5,857 bases of DNA from Eubacteriales Family XIII. Incertae Sedis bacterium. GTDB taxonomy: Bacteria; Bacillota; Clostridia; Peptostreptococcales; Anaerovoracaceae. Position 1 is the first letter of the stretch; the number at the start of each line of letters is the position of its first letter. The notes under the pieces are model-generated. The model was not told where the DNA came from, searched no databases, and saw only the letters and a program-made list of their open reading frames with translations. The DNA lies in contig JAITAX010000178.1 of NCBI GenBank assembly GCA_031283865.1, positions 1 through 5,857 of the forward strand, written 5' to 3'. This document shows, in pieces, positions 1-5,857 of the stretch. The translations under genes and the position numbers were made by a program.

Positions 1-1
1 G

Positions 2-2707
2 GCGAAGCGTCTGCTGCGCGCGGGCCTGACGGAACGTTATTGCCGGCGGTCTTTGGCGGATTATGCCGCCGAGATCAACGGCACGGCCCCTTACGCCGCC
101 TACCTGTCCGGGTTGCTGGAGGCGTTTCACGAGATATTCACGCGCAAAAAACTGGAGCGCGACCTCATGGACTTCGCCGACGCGGAGCATTACGCCCTCA
201 AGATTCTCGGCGACGCGGAGGTCGCGGCGGCCTGCCGGGAGCGCTTCAGCCACATCTTTATCGACGAATATCAGGACAGCAATATCATGCAGGACGCGCT
301 GATAAACAAGATCAGCGGGGACGCGAATCTATTCATGGTCGGCGACGTGAAGCAGAGCATATACAAGTTCCGCCTCGCGGCACCGGAGCTGTTTATGCAA
401 AAGTACGATGAATACCGCGAATACGGCAGCGGCGGGAACGCGGAGGCGGAGCGTTTCGACCTGAACCTGAATTACCGCAGCAAGCAGCCCGTCATAGACG
501 CGATCAACGGGATTTTCAGCCGCATTATGAACGCCGACACGGCGGAGATGCACTACGACGAAAACGCGGCCCTGCACAGGGGGCTTCCCGCATTCGCGGA
601 TGAGGCGCGTTGGAACCGGGAGGCGCTGCTTTGCGTGCTGGACGGCGACGCGACGCAGGATGGCGAGGACGGCGAGACGACAGATCCTGTGCGCGAGGGG
701 GACCCCGACGAGGCGAACGCCGGCGGCGCGGATGAGGGGACGCGCGTCCTGCGGGAACTGCAAAGCGCGGAGCGCGAGGCGCTTGCGGCCGTCGCGATCA
801 TCAAGGAGGAACTGCGGGAACCGGACGGCAAACCGCGGCGGTTCTACGATGCCAAGGAGAGGGTGCTGCGGGAGCTGATGCTGCGCGATATCGTGATACT
901 GATGCGCGGGGCGAGGAACAGGGCCGACGTGTTTCAGCGCGTGTTCGCGGAGAACGGCCTGCCGGCTTTCACGGATACGGGTGTAGGCTATTTCGACACG
1001 GCGGAAATCGAAACCTTTATGAACCTGCTGCGCGTCATAGACAACAGGCGGCGGGATATCCCCCTGCTTTCCGTCATGTACGCGCCGATCTTCGGCTTTT
1101 CGACGGAGGATTTGATGGATATTCGGCTGGCCGCGCCGCGCGCCGCCTACTGCGACGCACTGTTCTTTTGCGCGGACGCGCCGCCGGACGAGGTCTTGCG
1201 CGCGGGGGTCTCCGCTTCGCTGCGCGAGAAGATCCGCGATATGCTTGCGCGGCTTGCGGCTTGGCGCGAAAACGCCGCCTTTATGCCCTTGGATGAATTT
1301 GTATGGACCTTGCTGCGGGAAAGCGGCTACTATATCTTCGCGGGCGCGTTGCCGGGCGGCGTGCAGCGGCAGGCCAACCTGCGGGCGCTGGCGGATAAGG
1401 CTCTGGATTTTCAGAATACGCATATGCGGGGACTTGCAGGCTTTATAAGCTACGTTGAACACATCCGGCGGAAAGTGGATGTGGGGCAGGTGCGATTGAC
1501 CGGCGGGGGCGAGGACGCGCTGCGCATCATGACCGTTCACAAGAGCAAGGGGCTTGAATTTCCGGTCGTTATCGTCGCGGGTCTCGGCAGGCGTTTCGTT
1601 TCGGAACCCTTGGGCGCGGTCAGCGTGCATAAGGATCTCGGACTTGCACTGCGCAGCACGGATCCCGCGAGGGGCCTGTACAGAAACACCCTGCTGCAGC
1701 ATGTGATCGGAAGCAAGAAGTCGGCGGAAAACCTTGCGGAAGAGATTCGCATTCTGTATGTCGCGTTCACGCGGGCCATGGACCGGCTGATCCTGCTCGG
1801 CACCGCAAAGGGCGGCCTTGCGGGCCTGAAAGCGCGCGACGCGGCGATAGACGGGCGATCCCATCTGGAACTTATCGCGCAGATCGCGGAGGATGCGGGC
1901 TTTCGCGTCTGCGAGCGTTCCGTCCCGGTCGACGCGGCCTTGTCCCCGGAGGGACGGTGCTCTTCGAGGCTGCGGGAATTTCTGTCGTCGCCCGCAGCTT
2001 TCGATCCCGAAACGGAGCGCGAGACAGAGCGCCGTCTCGGCTTTGTCTATCCCCACGCGCGCGCGGTGTCCCTGAAGTCCAAATATGCGGCCACGGAATC
2101 GATCGAACTCTCTGCGGCGCGGGCGGAAGAGCCTTTTGCCGCGCTCGCGCCGCGCTTTCTGTCGGGGGAGCGCGCGCCGGACGCCGCCGAGAGGGGCAGC
2201 CTCCTGCACAGGGCGCTCGAACACTTGGACTTCCGCGCCGCGCGGGAGGCGCGCGCGCGCGGCGGCGGTTTGGAGGAAACCCTGCGGGCTTTGGTCGCGC
2301 GCGGCCTGTTCACGCCGGAGGAGTTTGCGGCTGTGGACATCCGCCGCCTGCGGAATTTTCTCGAATCCGACATCTGCGGGCGCGCGGCGGCGGCGTCCGA
2401 GCTTTACAAAGAAACGCCTTTCGTCATACAGGATGTGCGCGAAAGGGAGGGCGTCCTCGTGCAGGGTGTGATCGACTGTTGGTTTGTCGAGGGCGGCACG
2501 GCCGTTTTGATCGACTATAAATCGGGCCGGAGCTTCGCATACGGGCAAGGCTCGCGCGAGGAAGCACAGCGCCGCCTCGTCGAGCGCCACCGCCCCCAGC
2601 TCGCCGTCTACAAGAAAGCAATCGAGGAAATCCGCGGCGTGCGCGTCTCGGAGGCCGTTCTCTTCCTGCTCGGCGAGGGCCTGAGCCTGCGCGTGGAACT
2701 TGCGTAG
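2..2707 (+). CDS. addA: AddA, helicase-nuclease subunit of AddAB, 5'-truncated by window edge
   Basis: Catalytic subunit of the AddAB (RecBCD-equivalent) complex, which unwinds and resects double-strand DNA ends for RecA-dependent repair in the cytoplasm. The frame is open from base 2 and gives 901 visible residues; family members run to about 1200, so roughly the first quarter, including the Walker A loop, is off the left edge. The TTG at 53 is not the true start. UvrD/Rep-type helicase motifs are seen in order: Walker B FIDEYQDSN (near 257-283), FMVGDVKQSIYKFR (near 332-373), NLNYRSKQP (464-490), TVHKSKGLEFP (near 1532-1564) and LYVAFTRAMDR (near 1757-1789). The C-terminal RecB-family nuclease domain has GSLLH (His codon 2207), GVIDCWF (Asp codon 2474), LIDYKSG (Asp codon 2513, Lys 2519) and PQLAVY, so both activities look intact. 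An acidic Gly/Asp/Glu-rich linker lies at about 644-745. The partner addB is usually adjacent upstream but is not visible. A secreted-protein gene follows after 81 bases. Confidence 0.96.
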   Translation, partial: AKRLLRAGLTERYCRRSLADYAAEINGTAPYAAYLSGLLEAFHEIFTRKKLERDLMDFADAEHYALKILGDAEVAAACRERFSHIFIDEYQDSNIMQDALINKISGDANLFMVGDVKQSIYKFRLAAPELFMQKYDEYREYGSGGNAEAERFDLNLNYRSKQPVIDAINGIFSRIMNADTAEMHYDENAALHRGLPAFADEARWNREALLCVLDGDATQDGEDGETTDPVREGDPDEANAGGADEGTRVLRELQSAEREALAAVAIIKEELREPDGKPRRFYDAKERVLRELMLRDIVILMRGARNRADVFQRVFAENGLPAFTDTGVGYFDTAEIETFMNLLRVIDNRRRDIPLLSVMYAPIFGFSTEDLMDIRLAAPRAAYCDALFFCADAPPDEVLRAGVSASLREKIRDMLARLAAWRENAAFMPLDEFVWTLLRESGYYIFAGALPGGVQRQANLRALADKALDFQNTHMRGLAGFISYVEHIRRKVDVGQVRLTGGGEDALRIMTVHKSKGLEFPVVIVAGLGRRFVSEPLGAVSVHKDLGLALRSTDPARGLYRNTLLQHVIGSKKSAENLAEEIRILYVAFTRAMDRLILLGTAKGGLAGLKARDAAIDGRSHLELIAQIAEDAGFRVCERSVPVDAALSPEGRCSSRLREFLSSPAAFDPETERETERRLGFVYPHARAVSLKSKYAATESIELSAARAEEPFAALAPRFLSGERAPDAAERGSLLHRALEHLDFRAAREARARGGGLEETLRALVARGLFTPEEFAAVDIRRLRNFLESDICGRAAAASELYKETPFVIQDVREREGVLVQGVIDCWFVEGGTAVLIDYKSGRSFAYGQGSREEAQRRLVERHRPQLAVYKKAIEEIRGVRVSEAVLFLLGEGLSLRVELA

Positions 2708-2772
2708 GCGGTGTCAAGACTTTCGCCAAAGGCGTGCGGGGGAGATTTCGCGCAGCTCATAACCGGAATTTG

Positions 2773-2780
2773 AAAGGGGG
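2773..2780 (+). promoter_or_regulatory. Ribosome binding site for the secreted stalk/propeller protein
   Basis: The purine run AAAGGGGG ends eight bases before the ATG at 2789, which is good Shine-Dalgarno spacing and supports that ATG as the start. The rest of the 81-base gap after addA shows no convincing -35/-10 pair and no terminator, only a 4-base inverted repeat (CGCC-AAA-GGCG) near 2727-2737. Read-through from addA is therefore possible. Confidence 0.75.
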
Positions 2781-2788
2781 ATTGCATT

Positions 2789-4408
2789 ATGTCTTGCACT
2801 GTGTCTGTGTACTATCGCCGGGGCCGCAGGGGGGTCCTATCGCATCTCTGCGTCGGCCTTGCGGTTTTGTGCCTGTCGGCGGCGGCGCTCTGCTTTTGGC
2901 CGGCTGCCGGCCACGCTGCGGGGCGGACCGTGAACGTGACGCTGCCGTCTTTCGGGGTGACGCTGAACGGCCGCGTCATCAACAACGCGTATCGAAAGTA
3001 TCCGCTGATCGTCTACAAGGACATCACCTACTTCCCCATGACCTATGCGGACTGCCGTTTTCTCGGCGTGGAAACCGAGTGGGACGGAAACGCGCTGTAT
3101 GTGGAAACGACGGGCAAGCCGGGCGAATTTGCGGAGGAGCGAAGCAAAACCGCGAATCGCTCCGCCTATACGGCGTCCGCGGCCGATCTGCCGATCTATG
3201 TCAACGGGCGTCTGTACGCGCAGGACGAGAGCGCGTGGCCTTTCCTAAGCTTTCGCGATATAACCTATTTCCCCCTGATTTGGCAATATACATATACTGA
3301 ATTTCGTTGGGCGAACAGCTTCGGCGCCGCGTCCGGCCTCGTGATCGACAGCGGCGCGCAATGGGAATCCGGCATATTGTCGATCGATCTGCCGCTCAAG
3401 ATGTGGGGGGATTCTTTCGGGGCCTGCGCATTCGCAGGCGATACGGTTTACTATGAGGGGAGGGACGGGAAGATATACAGCGCGCCGCTGAACGCGCCTC
3501 GGAAAGCCAAGGCTGTTTACGATCTCCCCATTGATCCCGCGTCCGTCGACGGCGCGTCGTTCGCGCGCCCCGAGCTGCGGACCGAGGACGGCAAGGTGTT
3601 TCTGGCCTACCACGCAGGCGGCGCGACCATGGGCGCGGACTATAGCTTTCTGCTCGGGCCGGACGGCGTGATCGAAACATTGCCGGGCAGCGCCGCCCGC
3701 GCCGTGGGCGGCCGGCTCATCGCGGTTCAGCATTTTGGCATGCCGTTTACCGCGAACCTGTGGGCGCGCGCCGACGGGGAGGATGCGTTCAGACAGGTGG
3801 GCGACCCGGATCTGTACTACGCGTTTTCGGATGGGATCGCCGTCAGGGGGGACGAACTTTTCATCGTCGCAAAATATTATGCGGACGGCGTGTGGGCAAA
3901 CGACGCCTATGTGTATCGCGTGAATCTGAATACCGGGGCGACCGCGCGCGTGACCGACAAGCCGCAGGGCGAGCAGAGGCGGTTCTATATCGGGGACGAC
4001 GATGCCGTATACTACTTGGATGAAGACCATCTCATCCGCCGGCAAAGCCTTGCGGACGGCCCGGCGAAAACGGTTCTCGCGGAAGCCGTGTCCGATTTCG
4101 CGCTGACCTCGGAGGATCTGTATTACGTCCCAAAATCGCAGGGAATGCCGTATCGGCTCAGCGACCGCAGACCGCTGACGGAATTGCCCGAACCCGCGGG
4201 TTACGCGCCTGCGAATGCGCCCGGCGATGCCGAGCTGCAGGTGTGGAACGACGTCCTCCGGGCGACGCTGGTGGTTCCCGCGACGCCGGAATCCTATGCC
4301 GCGCATGTGCTGCAAGGCCGGCAAATGTTCTCCCAATGGACCTCTCCGGGTACGAGCCTCACCTGTACGGACGGCGCGCGCCTTTTGTTAATCAATGTTA
4401 TCGAATAG
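2789..4408 (+). CDS. Secreted protein with two stalk (copper amine oxidase N-like) repeats and a probable beta-propeller
   Basis: Predicted exported protein of 539 residues with no enzyme motif that I recognise. The N-terminus has a basic stretch (YYRRGRRG, 8-15), a hydrophobic core (about 17-38) and a likely signal peptidase I site at GHA|AG (about residue 43). No good lipobox is present. Two related repeats follow, at about 57-105 and 135-187, each built as hydrophobic-N-G-R, a variable loop, then (K/R)DITYFP. This matches the stalk or copper amine oxidase N-terminal-like domain common in surface proteins of Firmicutes, a structural module that does not itself imply oxidase activity. From about 205 to 470 the chain is a series of 35-50 residue units with YY, VYY, LYY and F-x-GD patterns, for example DTVYYEGRDGKIY, DAVYYLDED and SEDLYYVPK. 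This resembles DUF5050-like beta-propellers, and I count about six candidate blades. No LPxTG sorting signal or C-terminal membrane helix is seen, so it is probably released or held non-covalently at the wall. Its ligand and role are unknown. It lies downstream of addA on the same strand and convergent to the M56 gene. Confidence 0.88.
   Translation: MSCTVSVYYRRGRRGVLSHLCVGLAVLCLSAAALCFWPAAGHAAGRTVNVTLPSFGVTLNGRVINNAYRKYPLIVYKDITYFPMTYADCRFLGVETEWDGNALYVETTGKPGEFAEERSKTANRSAYTASAADLPIYVNGRLYAQDESAWPFLSFRDITYFPLIWQYTYTEFRWANSFGAASGLVIDSGAQWESGILSIDLPLKMWGDSFGACAFAGDTVYYEGRDGKIYSAPLNAPRKAKAVYDLPIDPASVDGASFARPELRTEDGKVFLAYHAGGATMGADYSFLLGPDGVIETLPGSAARAVGGRLIAVQHFGMPFTANLWARADGEDAFRQVGDPDLYYAFSDGIAVRGDELFIVAKYYADGVWANDAYVYRVNLNTGATARVTDKPQGEQRRFYIGDDDAVYYLDEDHLIRRQSLADGPAKTVLAEAVSDFALTSEDLYYVPKSQGMPYRLSDRRPLTELPEPAGYAPANAPGDAELQVWNDVLRATLVVPATPESYAAHVLQGRQMFSQWTSPGTSLTCTDGARLLLINVIE
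2957..3349 (+). repeat. Two tandem stalk-domain repeats within the secreted protein
   Basis: This is a protein-level duplication. Copy 1 covers about 2957-3103 and copy 2 about 3191-3349, joined by a Ser/Thr/Ala-rich linker. The shared core is NGR followed by KDITYFP (copy 1) or RDITYFP (copy 2), encoded at about 3016-3036 and 3256-3276. The DNA has diverged mostly at third positions, so this is an old domain duplication and not a recent DNA repeat. Copy 2 is unusually aromatic after the core (WQYTYTEFRW). Confidence 0.7.
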
Positions 4409-4413
4409 CCCGG

Positions 4414-4429
4414 TTTCGGGTTGCCGAAA
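4414..4429. other. Small hairpin just after the secreted-protein stop codon
   Basis: A perfect 6-base inverted repeat, TTTCGG and CCGAAA, flanks a GTTG loop starting six bases past the TAG at 4406-4408. No T-run follows on either strand. It may act with the larger adjacent hairpin as part of a transcript end, but this is inferred from position only. Confidence 0.35.
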
Positions 4430-4455
4430 GGGGGCGGTCCCGGACCGCCGCCCCC
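4430..4455. terminator. Candidate bidirectional terminator between convergent genes
   Basis: GGGGGCGG (4430-4437) pairs perfectly with CCGCCCCC (4448-4455) across a 10-base loop. An alternative fold pairs GGCGGTCC (4433-4440) with GGACCGCC (4442-4449). This very GC-rich stem lies between two convergent genes, 21 bases past one stop codon and 21 bases before the other, which is where a shared terminator is expected. On the minus strand it is followed by a short TTT (complement of 4427-4429); there is no long T-tract either way, so it is not a textbook intrinsic terminator. Confidence 0.5.
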
Positions 4456-4476
4456 TGTGTTCCGGTCCCCTGTGTG

Positions 4477-5847
4477 CTATTCAAGCGGACTCATTTTCTC
4501 CCGCACCGCATCGAGCTCGCTCGCGGACAGTTCGGCCAAGCCCCTGATTTCGTTCGTCTGTTCGTCTCGGATAACCTTTACGCCGACGGATTCACCGTAC
4601 CGAGTATCCGCCTCTTGGTAGGAAAAACGGGAATAATTATACCCATTCCAAATATTGGGATCGTATACGGCGCGCACCCACTTCCCATTAAAACTGTAAA
4701 TCTGACGGAAATCATCCGCATCGCCCTCCAAGAAGCCGAGCGTATACAGATACTTCGCTGCGCTTATGTCGCCCCGCATGGGATACGGCGCCTCCGGCGC
4801 ATCGCCGCCGGGCGCATTCACTCGGGCGTATGCCTCCGCTGTTTTGAAATTGCTGTTTTCAACGGTTGACCCGCTTCCCGCGGCGGAAGTGGCAAAGACG
4901 GTCATCGTTCCGACGACGAGGAGCGCGGCAATCAACATTCCCGCAAAAGAACCTTTTTTCATTTTCATAATTGCATGAATCCTTTCTTCAATCGCGTATT
5001 TGCTGAAAGCGCTGCACAGCGGCAAGCATGCGCTTTTCTTCTCTTCCATGCCGATCAGCGTGAGCGCATACGCTGATTTCGGCGTTTCCCCGAATGCCCG
5101 CAGCACCCTTTCGTCACAGGATATTTCAATGTCCCGGTTCAAAAGAATGTACATGACAAAGACGAGCGGGTTAAACCAATGGACGCATAGGGCCGCCGTC
5201 GCAAGAAGCTTGATCAACGCGTCAAAGCGCCGGATGTGTGTCCATTCGTGCATGAGGACATACGACAGCCGTTCCTCGTCCGCGAAATCCGTTCCTTTCG
5301 GAAGCAGGATGACGGGGCGAAATATGCCGTAGGTGAGCGGAAGCTCGATTTTGTCCGACACGCGAACGGCATAGGTTCGTTTCAGTCTGTGCTTCTCCCG
5401 CCACGCCGCGACGAAGCTGTTGTCGCACGGCAGGGAAGCCGAAAACCTCCGATGGCATCTGCAATAAGCAATCGTGAAGTACGCGCCGAAGATTACCGCC
5501 CCCGCAAGCCAAACAAAGAACAAGGGCGGCAAAACGCTTATCGCATCGTCGGAAATTGCGCCCGCAACGGGATCGCTTGCCGTGTTCGCCGGGACGGTCG
5601 TTTCGCCCGGGTGCCGCAAAGCGGCCGGACCGGCCGGACTGCCCGCCATTCGCGCCCCGATATAATCCATCAATCCGAAGATGCTCGTTTTCGCCGGAAC
5701 GGAAAACGGAATCAGCAGGCGACAGAGCGCGACGCCCCATAAGGCCAAAAATGTCCCTTTCGGAAGCCTGTACATCAAAAGCGCCCGCAGGATCACCGTC
5801 GCCGCGATCATGAAAGCCGCCGACAGGCTCATTTGAACAACATTCAT
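4477..5847 (-). CDS. BlaR1/MecR1-like M56 family membrane metallopeptidase with unrecognised C-terminal ectodomain
   Basis: Integral membrane zinc protease of 456 residues. Known relatives sense an outside signal and trigger cytoplasmic proteolysis, classically of a BlaI/MecI repressor. Hydrophobic helices lie at about 6-24, 32-50, 106-127, 212-236 and 301-320. The zinc motif HEWTH is at 200-204 (bases 5236-5250), and the likely third ligand is E241 in DIEISCDERVL (codon 5125-5127); the conserved LTYGIFRPVILLP segment is at 171-183. The last helix leads to an extracytoplasmic tail of about 135 residues (322-456) rich in Tyr, Asp and Glu. The tail is far shorter than the roughly 250-residue penicillin-binding sensor of BlaR1 and lacks an STxK motif, so beta-lactam sensing is not supported. 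The chosen ATG has GGGGAG only two bases upstream. The frame stays open to the window edge, so an earlier start, or the Met at residue 6, cannot be excluded. A BlaI-like gene would be expected immediately upstream, outside the window. Confidence 0.9.
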   Translation of the reverse strand: MNVVQMSLSAAFMIAATVILRALLMYRLPKGTFLALWGVALCRLLIPFSVPAKTSIFGLMDYIGARMAGSPAGPAALRHPGETTVPANTASDPVAGAISDDAISVLPPLFFVWLAGAVIFGAYFTIAYCRCHRRFSASLPCDNSFVAAWREKHRLKRTYAVRVSDKIELPLTYGIFRPVILLPKGTDFADEERLSYVLMHEWTHIRRFDALIKLLATAALCVHWFNPLVFVMYILLNRDIEISCDERVLRAFGETPKSAYALTLIGMEEKKSACLPLCSAFSKYAIEERIHAIMKMKKGSFAGMLIAALLVVGTMTVFATSAAGSGSTVENSNFKTAEAYARVNAPGGDAPEAPYPMRGDISAAKYLYTLGFLEGDADDFRQIYSFNGKWVRAVYDPNIWNGYNYSRFSYQEADTRYGESVGVKVIRDEQTNEIRGLAELSASELDAVREKMSPLE

Positions 5848-5849
5848 TT

Positions 5850-5855
5850 CTCCCC
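5850..5855 (-). promoter_or_regulatory. Possible ribosome binding site for the M56 protease gene
   Basis: On the minus strand GGGGAG sits just two bases before the ATG at 5847. That is shorter than usual spacing, so either translation starts here weakly or the true start differs slightly. The promoter lies beyond the right edge of the window. Confidence 0.35.
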
Positions 5856-5857
5856 GT

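Noticed and set aside
329..2590. 753-codon open frame on the minus strand opposite addA
   Set aside because: It lies wholly antisense to a gene with complete helicase and nuclease motifs. Long antisense frames are common where third positions are G/C-rich; the product is Arg/Ala/Gln-rich with no recognisable domain.
2712..2717. TTGACA-like -35 box on the minus strand just after addA (plus-strand TGTCAA)
   Set aside because: No -10-like sequence lies about 17 bases further on the minus strand, and there is no minus-strand gene for it to serve.
2810..2920. Possible twin-arginine signal or lipoprotein signal in the secreted protein
   Set aside because: RRGRRG is not followed by the Tat consensus, and the Cys residues in the hydrophobic core are preceded by Leu or other residues that do not fit a lipobox. 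A plain Sec signal with GHA|AG cleavage fits better.
3245..4336. 363-codon open frame on the minus strand opposite the secreted-protein gene
   Set aside because: Antisense shadow with a basic, low-complexity product. The plus-strand frame has a signal peptide, domain repeats and a good ribosome binding site.
4765..4782. RGD tripeptide in the M56 ectodomain (MRGDIS)
   Set aside because: Three-residue motifs occur often by chance, and nothing else suggests integrin binding.
4243..4869. 208-codon plus-strand frame spanning the convergent intergenic region
   Set aside because: It overlaps the ends of two well-supported genes and crosses the hairpins; no domain and no convincing ribosome binding site.
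5236..5742. 168-codon plus-strand frame opposite the M56 gene, plus other small frames there
   Set aside because: Shadow of the conserved zinc-protease frame; the product has no recognisable features.

Overview
The window is a GC-rich, almost fully coding stretch from what looks like a Firmicutes/Clostridia-type bacterium. The clues are an AddA-type (not RecB-type) recombination nuclease, a secreted protein with copper-amine-oxidase-N-like 'stalk' repeats, and a BlaR1/MecR1-like M56 membrane protease, all common in that phylum. The species cannot be told from the sequence. No stretch above about 300 bases lacks a gene, and I saw no tRNA, rRNA, CRISPR array, insertion sequence or integrase.

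Layout: (1) bases 2-2707, plus strand, the C-terminal three quarters of addA; the N-terminus with the Walker A loop lies left of the window. (2) An 81-base gap with a good Shine-Dalgarno sequence but no clear promoter or terminator. (3) Bases 2789-4408, plus strand, a secreted 539-residue protein with a signal peptide, two stalk repeats and a probable beta-propeller. (4) A 68-base convergent intergenic region with two hairpins. (5) Bases 4477-5847, minus strand, a 456-residue M56 (BlaR1/MecR1-like) membrane metallopeptidase with an unrecognised extracytoplasmic C-terminal domain instead of a penicillin-binding sensor domain. Its start lies 10 bases from the right edge, so any BlaI/MecI-type repressor partner would lie just outside.

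The three genes show no obvious common pathway. addA serves double-strand break repair and would normally be paired with addB, expected to the left. The secreted protein is co-directional with addA and could be co-transcribed with it, but its content points to the cell envelope. The M56 gene is convergent and separately transcribed; by family logic it senses something outside the cell and cleaves a cytoplasmic target.

I do not see a clearly new system. The best leads are the unassigned ectodomain of the M56 protease and the stalk-plus-propeller architecture of the secreted protein.
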